A DNA stretch of 64,000 nucleotides from contig NZ_JACIJI010000006.1 of NCBI RefSeq assembly GCF_014199335.1, forward strand, positions 1-64,000. The letters run 5' to 3'. Under the pieces are notes generated by a model, which was not told the DNA's origin, made no database searches, and saw only the letters and a list, made by a program, of their open reading frames with translations. This document shows, in pieces, positions 56,281 to 64,000 of the stretch (the stretch's first letter is position 1; each line of letters starts with the position of its first letter). This DNA is from Stakelama sediminis. Lineage in GTDB: Bacteria; Pseudomonadota; Alphaproteobacteria; Sphingomonadales; Sphingomonadaceae. The position numbers were made by a program, and so were the translations under genes.

Positions 56281-57405
56281 ATGATAAGAACCTTCCTGCA
56301 CAGCTTTGACCCCCCAACCGCCAATCCCGTCAGCGGCCCCACCGTCGACCTAGATGTAGTGGCCATCGAGGACGCAGGTATTCGGGAAGTGCTACAAACG
56401 CCGGGTGCAGCTTATGGCGCATGGTCCATTCTGGATGCGCTGCTCACCCCTACCGGTTCTGGGACGCCCTTCATCTTTAAGGAGCCGCTAGGTCAGGCCC
56501 GCGAGGTGAAGGTGGCCTTATCTGGTCTGTTCGGGCGTTTTATCGCGCGCGCCTATCTCGAACGGTATTTCAACCTTTCGATCTTCGCGCATCTCGGTAA
56601 TCGCGTAGTAGATCTCGACGGGCGCAGAAGGGTGAAGATCAAGCGCTTGTCCCGAGGCGATCTGCCTGACTGGATCGCTTGCGCCTCCGACCTGTCCTCC
56701 CTGACCGTCGCGGAGGCCAAGGGCTGCCATGATGCAGGAGGACCGGCAGCGGCATTGGCCCGCGCCTGGAAGCAGGCCGCGCGGATTGATGTGACGGCCC
56801 GAAGCCGCAAGGTCACCGTGAAGCGTATCGCCATCGCGACACGTTGGGGCATGGCTGCTTCAGGCCCCGCGGATGCTCATCTCTCGGTCAAGGACCCCGA
56901 GGACGAGGGCGAGCCCATCAAGCCAGAGGAAAAAGACGCACTCTTCATCGGGCTGCTCCGCCTCCACATCGCCAATCTAATCCGGCCACTTGGGCATGCC
57001 GAACTGTCCGATGTCCTAAAGAGGATGACCCATCAGTCATTTGCCAACCGGCTCCGGGCGGATATCCAAACGGCACGATCGCTACTTGATTCCGCCCCGG
57101 TGGGTGAGGTTGGGAAGACAGGCTCGATCGGCGGGCTTGTCGGTGGAATCGTCACCCGCGCCGGACCTGTAAACGATGCCGATATCTCCGGCACCGATCA
57201 GGAAGTGCTCGCTCGCCTTAATCTCCGGCCGATCTTCGTCGGGATTGACCGGGATCTCATCCGCGCCGCCATCGATGCCGAGCCTGAGGCAGTGCGGGGC
57301 CGGTTGACCGAGACCACGCAGCCAGATGACTTTGCACGGTCGGACCGCGCGGGCGGATGGATCGTGCCGCTGGGGCAAGAACGCCGCATCATCGGGGGAG
57401 TATGA
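56281..57405 (+). CDS. Putative PD-(D/E)xK nuclease-like protein
   Basis: A 374-residue protein without a named family. The segment DLPDWIACASDLSSLTVAEAKG (split here: DLPDWIACASDL, then SSLTVAEAKG) has the spacing of a PD-(D/E)xK active site: Pro129-Asp130 and Glu145-x-Lys147 after a hydrophobic strand. Glu94 in GRFIARAYLERYF could be the helix residue. After the site comes ARAWKQAARIDV, as in many nuclease folds. It begins the module that continues with an ATPase and a HEPN-like protein. Nuclease function is a motif-based inference. Confidence 0.65.
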   Translation: MIRTFLHSFDPPTANPVSGPTVDLDVVAIEDAGIREVLQTPGAAYGAWSILDALLTPTGSGTPFIFKEPLGQAREVKVALSGLFGRFIARAYLERYFNLSIFAHLGNRVVDLDGRRRVKIKRLSRGDLPDWIACASDLSSLTVAEAKGCHDAGGPAAALARAWKQAARIDVTARSRKVTVKRIAIATRWGMAASGPADAHLSVKDPEDEGEPIKPEEKDALFIGLLRLHIANLIRPLGHAELSDVLKRMTHQSFANRLRADIQTARSLLDSAPVGEVGKTGSIGGLVGGIVTRAGPVNDADISGTDQEVLARLNLRPIFVGIDRDLIRAAIDAEPEAVRGRLTETTQPDDFARSDRAGGWIVPLGQERRIIGGV

Positions 57406-57471
57406 GATGCTGATGGCAAGAACCGAAGGCGGAAGTTGAGTCTTTGGGGGCAGTAAAGGTCAGGGGGAATC

Positions 57472-60096
57472 ATGGACGGACAGGACGGCGATCTTTCTAA
57501 CGAAGCAGCAGCTCTTGCCGACATTCTCAAATGGTCGGCGGATTTGCCGGCTTGGCAGCGCGATGCGCTGCGGCGGCTGTGTAGTCAGCCCAAGCTTGAA
57601 AGCGCCGATATCACGACACTTGTCGGCATCTGCAAAGCCACCGAACAGGCAGCTCCCCTCGACGCCAGCCACGTCCGGGACCCGGCGGCCAGCCACGCCG
57701 TCGTCAGCCTTGGTGCCCTTCACGGCCTATCGCATGTCAACGCCCTCGCGTCCGGCGAGCGGCTATCCTTCGGAAAAGTCGGTCTCACGGTCATCTATGG
57801 TGACAATGGCGCAGGGAAATCTGGCTACGCCCGCGTTCTCAAACAGCTCTGCCGTGCGCGTTCGCCGAAAGGCGACGCGATCCTGCCCAACATCTATGCG
57901 GCTAGTCCCGGCACTCCCGCCGCCAGTGTCGACTTCTTTATCGGCGGACAGAATCGAAGCGCGTCGTGGACCCAAGGTACCGCACCGGATGCCATGCTTT
58001 CCGCCGTCAGCGTATTCGATTCCCGGACTGCCAATGTCCATGTCGAGAACACCAACGATCTCGCCTACACGCCGCTTCCGCTCCGAATTCTCGCCGGCCT
58101 CGCGCAGGCCTGTCAGGATGTAAAGGCCAAGCTGACCGCCGAGATAAAGGTGCTCCAGGAGCAGACCCCGGCTGTCCTTTCCAAACCTGAATGCAAGCAG
58201 GACACCGCAGTCGGCAAGCTGATCGCCGAACTGTCTGGCGAGACCAAACCCGACGCCATTGAGAAGCTCGCCGGCCTATCGTCCGACGAGGACGCACGCT
58301 TGCAGACACTCACAACCGATCTCTCAAGTGATCCGATCCGGACCGTTCGTCAGCTCCAGGGCCAGGAAAACCGCATCAATGCCATCGTCAGTCAGCTCGA
58401 GCGGTTGGCAGCGACCGCCACGGATGACGTGTGGACCGCCCTCAGCGAAGCCCGCAGGCATTTGTCCAACGCGCGCTCCGCCGCAGCAGCCGCATCCGCA
58501 AATCTCTTTGCCGATCAGCCGCTACCCGACATCGGTTCTGACGTCTGGAAGGTCTTGTGGGAGGCCGCCCGCAATTATTCGCGCGCATCAGCCTACCCAG
58601 ATCGGCCGTTTCCGGTAACGGAAAGCGACGCTCATTGTGTCCTCTGCCAACAGCCGCTCAGCGAGGACGCCGCGCGGCGGCTCCGCACTTTCGAGACCTT
58701 TGTGCAGGACGAGAGCAAGCGTCGCGAGCAGGAAGCTGCTGTCGCCTATAATGAGCAGTGCGCGGAGGTCTCGTCGAAAGCCATCTCGATGACGGACCTG
58801 CTGGCAATCGTCGCCCTGATACGGGATGACATCGGCCAGGAAGAACTGGCGGCCGCTCTTCGCCGTGAAACCCTGCAACTGACTTGGCGGCTGCGATCGC
58901 TTCTGAGAACGCACCACTTGGCGGCAATGCCGGCCCTTCCGTCCGCAGCGGTCCCTTCCATTGCCCCTTTGCGCACGGTGCTCGATGATATCGCCGCTCG
59001 TATTACGGGTCTCCAGGCTGAGGCCAATTCTCCGCAGCGGATAGCGCTCATCGAGGAGCGTGATGGCCTCGCCGACCGCAAATGGCTCGGTATGGTGAAA
59101 GCCGATGTGCTGGCCCAGATCGAACGCCTTAAGGCGATCGAGGCGATCGAGAAGGCCAACAAAGATACGACGACAAACAAGATCACGACCCAGAGCGCCC
59201 GTATCGCTCAGGCGCTCGTCACCAACCGCTTGCGTGGTCAGTTCGCGATCGAGGTAAATAAACTCGGCGTTGCCGGTCTTGCCATCGAGCTTCAGCAGAC
59301 GAAAACCAGCGCGGGCGTTCCCTTCTTCCAGGTCCGGCTCATCAACAAACCGAGCGAGCCGGTCGCTAAAGTTCTCAGCGAAGGTGAGCACCGTTGCGTG
59401 GCACTCGCCGCTTTCATGGCGGAGCTTTCAACCATCGACGCCCAGTCGGCGATCGTGTTCGACGACCCGGTCTCCTCGCTCGATCATCTACACCGTGACA
59501 AGGTTGCCGCTCGACTGGCGGAGGCCGGGCTGACCCGCCAGGTGATTGTATTCACCCACGACATGGCCTTCCTGCTTCTTCTTGATGAAGCCTGCCGGGC
59601 GACTAAAGACCGGGAAGCAACGCCGGTGGCATATCGGCTGATCAGCCGCGGCGCCGACAACGCCGGCTATTGTCACCAGGAGCCGCCGGCCAGCGTCATG
59701 CCGCTCGACAAGGTGATCGAGGGGATGAAGGCGCATCTCGCAAACGTGAAAATCCATCACGAGCGCGGCGATCAGGCAAAATGGCTTCGCGAGGTGACGT
59801 CCTTCCAGGATCAACTTCGCACCACATGGGAACGCGCCGTCGAGGAAGTGGTGGGGCCCGTAATCCGCCGCTTGTCGCGCAAGGTCGACACGACGGGGCT
59901 CATCAAACTGACGGTGCTTACCGACGCTGATTGCATGGTGATGCGACAGGCCTTTGGGCGCTGTTCGGCGCTCCTCCATAGCCAGCCCGGTGAGATTAAT
60001 CCGCGCTTGCCGGCCCCCGCGCTCATTGGGGACGAGATCGATGTCCTAGAAAAATGGATCGCCGACGTGCGGACCCGTCAGGATAAAGCGGCATGA
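57472..60096 (+). CDS. ABC/SMC-type ATPase with a zinc-hook motif (AAA_13-like)
   Basis: An 874-residue ATPase. Walker A YGDNGAGKS is at 109-117. About 500 residues of helical, coiled-coil-type sequence follow, with a CxxC hook (HCVLCQQPL, Cys389 and Cys392) near the middle. Then come the signature VLSEGEHRCVALAAF (634-648), Walker B IVFDDPVSSLD (661-671) and the switch His in VFTHD. The layout is that of RloC/PrrC-like and other defence ATPases. The C-terminal 170 residues could carry an effector but match nothing I know. Overlaps the next gene by 4 bases. Confidence 0.85.
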   Translation: MDGQDGDLSNEAAALADILKWSADLPAWQRDALRRLCSQPKLESADITTLVGICKATEQAAPLDASHVRDPAASHAVVSLGALHGLSHVNALASGERLSFGKVGLTVIYGDNGAGKSGYARVLKQLCRARSPKGDAILPNIYAASPGTPAASVDFFIGGQNRSASWTQGTAPDAMLSAVSVFDSRTANVHVENTNDLAYTPLPLRILAGLAQACQDVKAKLTAEIKVLQEQTPAVLSKPECKQDTAVGKLIAELSGETKPDAIEKLAGLSSDEDARLQTLTTDLSSDPIRTVRQLQGQENRINAIVSQLERLAATATDDVWTALSEARRHLSNARSAAAAASANLFADQPLPDIGSDVWKVLWEAARNYSRASAYPDRPFPVTESDAHCVLCQQPLSEDAARRLRTFETFVQDESKRREQEAAVAYNEQCAEVSSKAISMTDLLAIVALIRDDIGQEELAAALRRETLQLTWRLRSLLRTHHLAAMPALPSAAVPSIAPLRTVLDDIAARITGLQAEANSPQRIALIEERDGLADRKWLGMVKADVLAQIERLKAIEAIEKANKDTTTNKITTQSARIAQALVTNRLRGQFAIEVNKLGVAGLAIELQQTKTSAGVPFFQVRLINKPSEPVAKVLSEGEHRCVALAAFMAELSTIDAQSAIVFDDPVSSLDHLHRDKVAARLAEAGLTRQVIVFTHDMAFLLLLDEACRATKDREATPVAYRLISRGADNAGYCHQEPPASVMPLDKVIEGMKAHLANVKIHHERGDQAKWLREVTSFQDQLRTTWERAVEEVVGPVIRRLSRKVDTTGLIKLTVLTDADCMVMRQAFGRCSALLHSQPGEINPRLPAPALIGDEIDVLEKWIADVRTRQDKAA

Positions 60097-61160
60097 AATG
60101 GTCCGAGCTAAAGCGGGCGTCTGATACTATCCTCGCCGTCTGGCCCAATTACCGCCCGCTGCACGAACGCTGGTTCATGCAGGAACTTGTCGACAAAGGT
60201 GAACTCGCTCCTATTTGGCGCGAGCGCATGGTGCCGGGGGACAATGACGCGGTTTTTGCCGACCATTATCCTGATCGCGACACCGCCATCGCGGCCGCCG
60301 ACGCGCTCAATCCCACCTTACGAGCAGCTCTCTCCGGTCGCGCGATGGACTCGGTCGCCAAGCGATCCCTCCAATTGAAGGTCGAAAAAGCCCTCCAATC
60401 CAAGCAGCGCTTGCAGGACGAAGAGGCACTAATGCTCGCCGAAGCCCTGCGTCGTCATGTAGGCGACGAGCAGCCGAGCGCTGATGCGCTGAAGCTCTCA
60501 CCAGAGGCCGAGCGTTATCGTGCCGATCTCGCGGAACAGCTTGCGGCTATGCCCTATCTCAAAGTTGCCAAAGTCGGTCGATCGAACAACCGTTGGACAC
60601 ATTACCTGCTGTTCCTCGGGCACGACGGCATCTGGTCGAAGCCTTATCTCGCTGGTGAAAAGGCAGCTTTGACCGCCGAACGTGCAAAAATCGCGAATGG
60701 CTTCGATCTCAGCGCGACCATGCATTGGGGCAAAACGAAAGCCAGGATCAGACAAATCCTGCTGCCCCGCGCCAATCAATTGCTCCAGCTTGCAAGCGTG
60801 CAGCGCCTCCTCGCCGAAGCGCTCGCGAGAGGAGAACGCGTCCTGGTTTCGAATGGCATCGTCTTTTGGTACGAGGCCGACGGGGGCATTGGCTGGCAGG
60901 TGAAGGAGACTTCTTCAACGCGCAAAGCCGAAGGGGAGACGGTTTGGAAGGAGGGCACAATTCTCTCCACCAACCACGGCCGGTTAGTCGTGCTTCCCTA
61001 CATAAAGGAGAATGGCGAGCACATCCGCGGCCATACCAAGAATGGCCCGAATGACGGGCGCGCTCTTCCGCGCCATCCCGACCACTATGTCGAGATTCCA
61101 TTTTCTCTGTACGATGGTGATCTCATGATCGGGCTGTTCGGAGAGTTGCCCTACGAATGA
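60093..61160 (+). CDS. Protein of unknown family, coupled to the zinc-hook ATPase
   Basis: A 355-residue soluble protein whose start overlaps the ATPase stop (ATGA). The N terminus (MKWSELKRASDTILAVWPNYRPLHERWFMQELVDKGELAPIWRER) is rich in aromatic and charged residues. The middle is helical and ends with KVAKVGRSNNRWTHYLLFLGHDGIWSKPYLAGEKAAL. The C-terminal part is strand-rich (GERVLVSNGIVFWYEADGGIGWQVKE; TNHGRLVVLPYIKENGEHIRGHTKNGPNDGRALPRHPDHYVEIPF). There is no recognised catalytic motif. The coupling suggests a partner or effector of the ATPase. Confidence 0.75.
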   Translation: MKWSELKRASDTILAVWPNYRPLHERWFMQELVDKGELAPIWRERMVPGDNDAVFADHYPDRDTAIAAADALNPTLRAALSGRAMDSVAKRSLQLKVEKALQSKQRLQDEEALMLAEALRRHVGDEQPSADALKLSPEAERYRADLAEQLAAMPYLKVAKVGRSNNRWTHYLLFLGHDGIWSKPYLAGEKAALTAERAKIANGFDLSATMHWGKTKARIRQILLPRANQLLQLASVQRLLAEALARGERVLVSNGIVFWYEADGGIGWQVKETSSTRKAEGETVWKEGTILSTNHGRLVVLPYIKENGEHIRGHTKNGPNDGRALPRHPDHYVEIPFSLYDGDLMIGLFGELPYE

Positions 61161-61238
61161 GAGTGAATTTTCCCAGCGCCCGATCGTCGTTTTGTCAACT
61201 GGTCGTGGGTTGCGAAACGAGTGCGAGAAGGAAGGTCG

Positions 61239-61769
61239 ATGTCACCTGTTGAGGCATGGCTCAACGCCAATACCGAAGGCTATGCTCACCTTGCGCCCGA
61301 AGAGCGCCAAGCAATCCACGAGTTCTCCCTGCTGTGGAGCTTCTTCGAAGCACGAGTGATGGCAAACAATGCCAGCATTGGCGGTTTCCGTGCGCGCGTC
61401 GCCCAGGCCGCGAATCATGGATCTGGTCTGGATGTTGAGCCTTTTCAGGAGGCTCTTGCGTTCTTCGCCGCGCGTTACCGCGACGGTAGTGGCTTCAACC
61501 ATCGCTTCCAGGCGTTACGCTTCCACCCAGGCCCGAACGGCGGGCGTGCCGAGGTCGAGGCTGTTTTAAGTGAAGCTCAAACGGGCGCCGCAGAGACCAT
61601 TCTGGCCTTGCTCATCATCGTCTACCGCCTGCGGAACAACCTCTTCCATGGCGAAAAGTGGAACTATTATTTCAAGGATCAGCTCGGAAACTTCACTCAT
61701 GCGAGCGCCATCCTCATGCGCACGGTCGAGCTGTTTGCCGTCAAGGGATTGCTCACCTCTCCTGAATGA
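61239..61769 (+). CDS. HEPN-like protein, possible RNase effector
   Basis: A 176-residue helical protein. VYRLRNNLFHGEKW (residues 129-141) contains Arg132-x4-His137, the RxxxxH motif of HEPN ribonucleases, in the position after a long helix where HEPN proteins carry it. The N-terminal helix LLWSFFEARVMANNAS is also typical of the fold. The start at 61239 has AAGGAAGG upstream; an in-frame GTG at 61221 is less likely. It is 78 bases after the previous gene on the same strand. Many HEPN proteins are effectors of defence or toxin systems. Confidence 0.7.
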   Translation: MSPVEAWLNANTEGYAHLAPEERQAIHEFSLLWSFFEARVMANNASIGGFRARVAQAANHGSGLDVEPFQEALAFFAARYRDGSGFNHRFQALRFHPGPNGGRAEVEAVLSEAQTGAAETILALLIIVYRLRNNLFHGEKWNYYFKDQLGNFTHASAILMRTVELFAVKGLLTSPE

Positions 61770-61889
61770 ATGCGCACCGCGATTATCGAGCGGTGTCCCC
61801 AAGGAGTGAGAGCCTCCCGCCACGAGCCTCCGTCTCGGCCGACTCCTTCTGCGGGGAAACTCCTCAACACCCCATGAGAATGAGAATCC

Positions 61890-61912
61890 GGAAGGGATTT
61901 CGTGACGGGTTG
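61890..61912 (+). ncRNA. Truncated copy of the shared leader RNA
   Basis: GGAAGGGATTTCGTGACGGG followed by TTG closely matches the first half of leader copy 2 (GGGACGGGATTTCATGACGGG, split: GGGACGGGATTTC, ATGACGGG). The second half, with CGCCCGTC and the ribosome site, is missing and no gene follows before the tRNA. It looks like the stump of a fifth leader after a deletion at the right end. Confidence 0.5.
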
Positions 61913-61965
61913 TTCAAGAGTGATGGGGAGCAACCGCTCGACCCTAAGCCGAGCCAGGAGGGAGA

Positions 61966-62042
61966 TGGCGCACCCATCAGGATTCGAACCTGAGGCCTCT
62001 ACCTTCGGAGGGTAGCGCTCTATCCAGCTGAGCTATGGGTGC
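61966..62042 (-). tRNA. tRNA-Arg (anticodon CCG)
   Basis: Minus strand: acceptor GCACCCA pairs with TGGGTGC; D arm GCTC/GAGC; anticodon stem CTACC/GGTAG with loop CTCCGAA, anticodon CCG (reads CGG, Arg); T arm with GGTTCGAATCC; CCA is encoded (61966-61968). All arms are intact. It lies at the edge of the defence island, a standard integration site. Confidence 0.95.
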
Positions 62043-62290
62043 ATTTATCTTCAGATAGTGTCCGAGGTCGACCAGGGTCAATCTCGATTCCAACTTTCAA
62101 ACGATCGCAAACGGTGCGCGCTGGAAGCACTGCCGATTATAGTCGTTCGTACTCTACAGCTTCCTTCAATTTGCTTCCGCGGCGCTTCCACGACCACGGA
62201 AGCAGTTTCTCTGCTTCCTTCGAGTTCCGCCAATCGCTTGGCTTTCCTCAACTTTTTCAACCATCACTCACAGCGCGCTTGACTTAGCCT
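62043..62290. other. attP-like stretch between two tRNA-Arg copies
   Basis: Non-coding DNA, less G+C-rich than its surroundings, bracketed by 41-bp direct repeats of the tRNA 5' half (62002-62042 and 62293-62333, 39 of 41 identical, 291 bp apart). It contains six GCTTCC/GGAAGC hexamers within 96 bp (62123, 62159, 62173, 62184, 62198, 62213), like arm-type integrase sites. It could be the remains of an integrated element or of a tandem attachment site. Confidence 0.5.
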
Positions 62291-62333
<43 letters not shown>

Positions 62334-62394
62334 GTGGGAAGTGGCGCGTAGCAGAGGAAGTCGGGTTATGCCAGCCGTTTGTGCGTTCGCCCGA

Positions 62395-63066
62395 TCAGGC
62401 GTTTTGCTTCTTTCCGCTGGCTTTCGCCGCCGGTTCGGCCGTCTTGGGTTTATAGCGGCACAGATCGGCGACGATACAGCGCCAGCATTCGGGTTTGCGC
62501 GCCTTGCAGACATAGCGGCCGTGCAGGATCAGCCAGTGATGCGCGTGCAGGCGGAACGGCTGGGGCGTTGCCTTGTCCAGTTTTTTCTCCACCGCCAGCG
62601 GAGTCTTGCCGGGGGCCAGGCCGGTACGGTTGCAGATGCGAAAGATATGGGTGTCGACCGCAAAGGTTTCCTGCTGAAACGCGACATTCATCACGACATT
62701 GGCGGTCTTGCGCCCTACGCCGGGCAGCTTTTCCAGTGCATCGCGGTCTGCGGGCACCTGACTGCCATGTTCCGCGATCAACGCCTGTGACAGCGCAATG
62801 ACGTTCTTCGCCTTCGAATTGAACAAACCAATCGTCTTGATATGCTGTTTCAGGCCATCCTCGCCCAGTGCGACCATCTTTTCGGGCGTATCTACCGTGG
62901 CAAACAGCGCGCGGGTCGCCCGGTTGACGCCCGCATCGGTCGCCTGTGCCGACAGCACCACGGCGACGAGCAGCGTATAGTCGTTGACCGACTCCAGCTC
63001 GGTTTCGGGGTGCGGGTTTTCCTCGGCCAGCCGCGAATAGAATTCGACGATATCTCCCTTTTTCAA
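62395..63066 (-). CDS. nth: Endonuclease III
   Basis: A 223-residue DNA glycosylase/AP lyase for oxidised pyrimidines. Helix-hairpin-helix LPGVGRKTANVVMNVAFQQETFAVDTHIFR with the catalytic Asp; the catalytic Lys is in TIGLFNSKAKNVI; the 4Fe-4S loop is CKARKPECWRCIVADLC (C-x6-C-x2-C-x5-C). I choose the TTG at 63066 because it overlaps the dapB stop (TTGA) and gives the normal N terminus; a frame extension to 63120 would run into dapB. Confidence 0.94.
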   Translation of the reverse strand: MKKGDIVEFYSRLAEENPHPETELESVNDYTLLVAVVLSAQATDAGVNRATRALFATVDTPEKMVALGEDGLKQHIKTIGLFNSKAKNVIALSQALIAEHGSQVPADRDALEKLPGVGRKTANVVMNVAFQQETFAVDTHIFRICNRTGLAPGKTPLAVEKKLDKATPQPFRLHAHHWLILHGRYVCKARKPECWRCIVADLCRYKPKTAEPAAKASGKKQNA

Positions 63067-63791
63067 AGCCCCAGCACCTGATCCATCGTGTAACGGCCGG
63101 GATCGCGTCCCGCGAGCCATAGCGCCGCTTTCACCGCACCGCGCGCGAAAATCGCCCGATCCTCGGCATGATGGGACAGTTCGATCCGTTCCCCGTCGCC
63201 GGCAAACAAAACGCTGTGATCGCCCGCCACCGTACCGCCGCGCAGGCTGGCGAACCCGATCGTACCGGCAACCCGGTCGCCTGTCAGCCCGGCGCGACCG
63301 ATCACACTGGTTTCAGGAAGCGTCGTGCCGCGTCCTTCAGCGGCCGCCTCGCCCAGCATCAGCGCGGTGCCGGAAGGCGCATCGACCTTTCGCCGATGAT
63401 GTGTTTCGACGATTTCGATGTCCCATTCCTCGCCAAGCCGCGATGCGGCCTGCCGCACCAGCGCCGACAGCATGGCGATGCCAAGCGAGGTATTGCCGGT
63501 TTGCAGAACCGCAATCCGCTCCGCCGCCTTGTCGATCGCGGCATGATGCTGCCCGGACAGGCCGGTGGTGCCGATCACGATCGGCGTGCCTGCGGCGATG
63601 GCCGCGTTCAAATGGCCTTCAAGCGCGGCGGGCGCGGAAAAATCGACCAGCACGTCGCTTGCCTGCGCCAGTGCCTCGACATCGCCGCCCAGATCGACAC
63701 CGCCCGCATCACGCGCGCCCAGTTCGGACAGCACCTCGGCAATTGCCAGTCCCATGCGTCCCTGACTGCCCAGGATTCCGATGCCGGTCAT
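63063..63791 (-). CDS. dapB: 4-hydroxy-tetrahydrodipicolinate reductase
   Basis: A 242-residue enzyme of lysine and diaminopimelate synthesis. The NAD(P)H-binding start is TGIGILGSQGRMGLAIAEV; the catalytic motif is EIVETHHRRKVDAPSGTAL with the conserved His pair and Lys; FARGAVKAALWLAGRDPGRYTMDQVLGL is the usual C terminus. It is a core chromosomal gene and marks the end of the mobile region. Confidence 0.95.
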   Translation of the reverse strand: MTGIGILGSQGRMGLAIAEVLSELGARDAGGVDLGGDVEALAQASDVLVDFSAPAALEGHLNAAIAAGTPIVIGTTGLSGQHHAAIDKAAERIAVLQTGNTSLGIAMLSALVRQAASRLGEEWDIEIVETHHRRKVDAPSGTALMLGEAAAEGRGTTLPETSVIGRAGLTGDRVAGTIGFASLRGGTVAGDHSVLFAGDGERIELSHHAEDRAIFARGAVKAALWLAGRDPGRYTMDQVLGL

Positions 63792-63888
63792 GCTGTCCTC
63801 TCTACCCGTCGCTACAGCCCTGCTTTGACAGAAAAGCCGCGCGCGGGACAGACCTTCCCTGCGTGCCGGCGCGCGCTATGCTGAAGCG

Positions 63889-64000
63889 ATGGATAAGATC
63901 GGCAATATCGTGGTGCTGACCGGCGCCGGAATTTCAGCGGAAAGCGGGGTGGCGACATTTCGCGGCCCCGGCGGCCTTTGGGAAGGACACCGGGTTGAGG
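63889..64000 (+). CDS. Sir2-family NAD-dependent deacylase (partial, N terminus)
   Basis: The first 37 codons read [33 protein letters not shown], with the sirtuin NAD-binding motif GAGISAESG and FRGPGGLW. The gene runs out of the window. It diverges from dapB. Confidence 0.92.
   Translation, partial: MDKIGNIVVLTGAGISAESGVATFRGPGGLWEGHRVE

Overview
The window is about 63% G+C (by eye) and reads like an alphaproteobacterium, most likely a member of the Sphingomonadales. This is an inference from the gene families (Trb-type conjugation genes, relaxase of the ICEMlSym type, group III truncated haemoglobin) and the nth-dapB-sirtuin order at the right edge. It looks like a chromosomal region carrying an integrative and conjugative element (ICE) with cargo, partly broken up by insertion sequences.

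Layout. 1-2.6 kb: a nitric-oxide response locus. A minus-strand operon (truncated haemoglobin, DUF1971 protein, CopD-like membrane protein, quinol-type norB) diverges from nsrR across two NsrR-like sites. 2.7-4.2 kb: an IS1182-family insertion sequence. 4.3-19.9 kb: the leading region of the element: ArdC antirestriction protein, a large ParB-like protein, a strawberry-notch methyltransferase/helicase, a toprim protein, a DUF2493 protein, SSB and several conserved proteins of unknown role. Four of these transcription units start with the same structured leader RNA. 20.1-22.0 kb: a control cassette whose gene order and domains resemble the QseC-QseM-FseA-RdfS circuit of Mesorhizobium ICEMlSym, including an fseA split over two frames that needs a +1 frameshift. 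22.1-27.0 kb: repA with iterons and a DnaA box inside its 3' end, parA, an adenine methyltransferase, traF and a lytic transglycosylase, mostly with ATGA-type overlaps. 27.1-31.5 kb: a candidate oriT, the relaxase, the coupling protein and a ribbon-helix-helix protein. 31.6-41.2 kb: the complete trbBCDEJKLFGI mating-pair operon.

The cargo begins at 41.1 kb with a LysR regulator that converges on the end of the trb operon. A TetR-controlled efflux operon follows (membrane fusion protein, double ATPase, two permeases, outer-membrane channel). Two minus-strand genes after it appear to share the TetR operator. At 50.6-52.6 kb lies a truncated tyrosine recombinase split by an IS407-group element with a 4-bp target duplication. 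From 52.6 to 61.8 kb is a defence island: a HigA-like regulator, a BsuBI/PstI-type restriction-modification pair, and then an unfamiliar module of a PD-(D/E)xK-like protein, a zinc-hook ABC ATPase, a protein of unknown family and a HEPN-like protein. The island ends at a tRNA-Arg(CCG) gene. A second 5' half of that tRNA lies 291 bp further right, with an attP-like repeat cluster in between. The host chromosome resumes with nth, dapB and a sirtuin gene.

How it fits together. The leading-region genes would protect and process incoming single-stranded DNA. The FseA/RdfS cassette would decide on excision. repA/parA would hold the excised circle. Relaxase, TraG and Trb proteins would transfer it. 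The resident integrase visible here is broken, so mobility would depend on another recombinase outside this window or on none.
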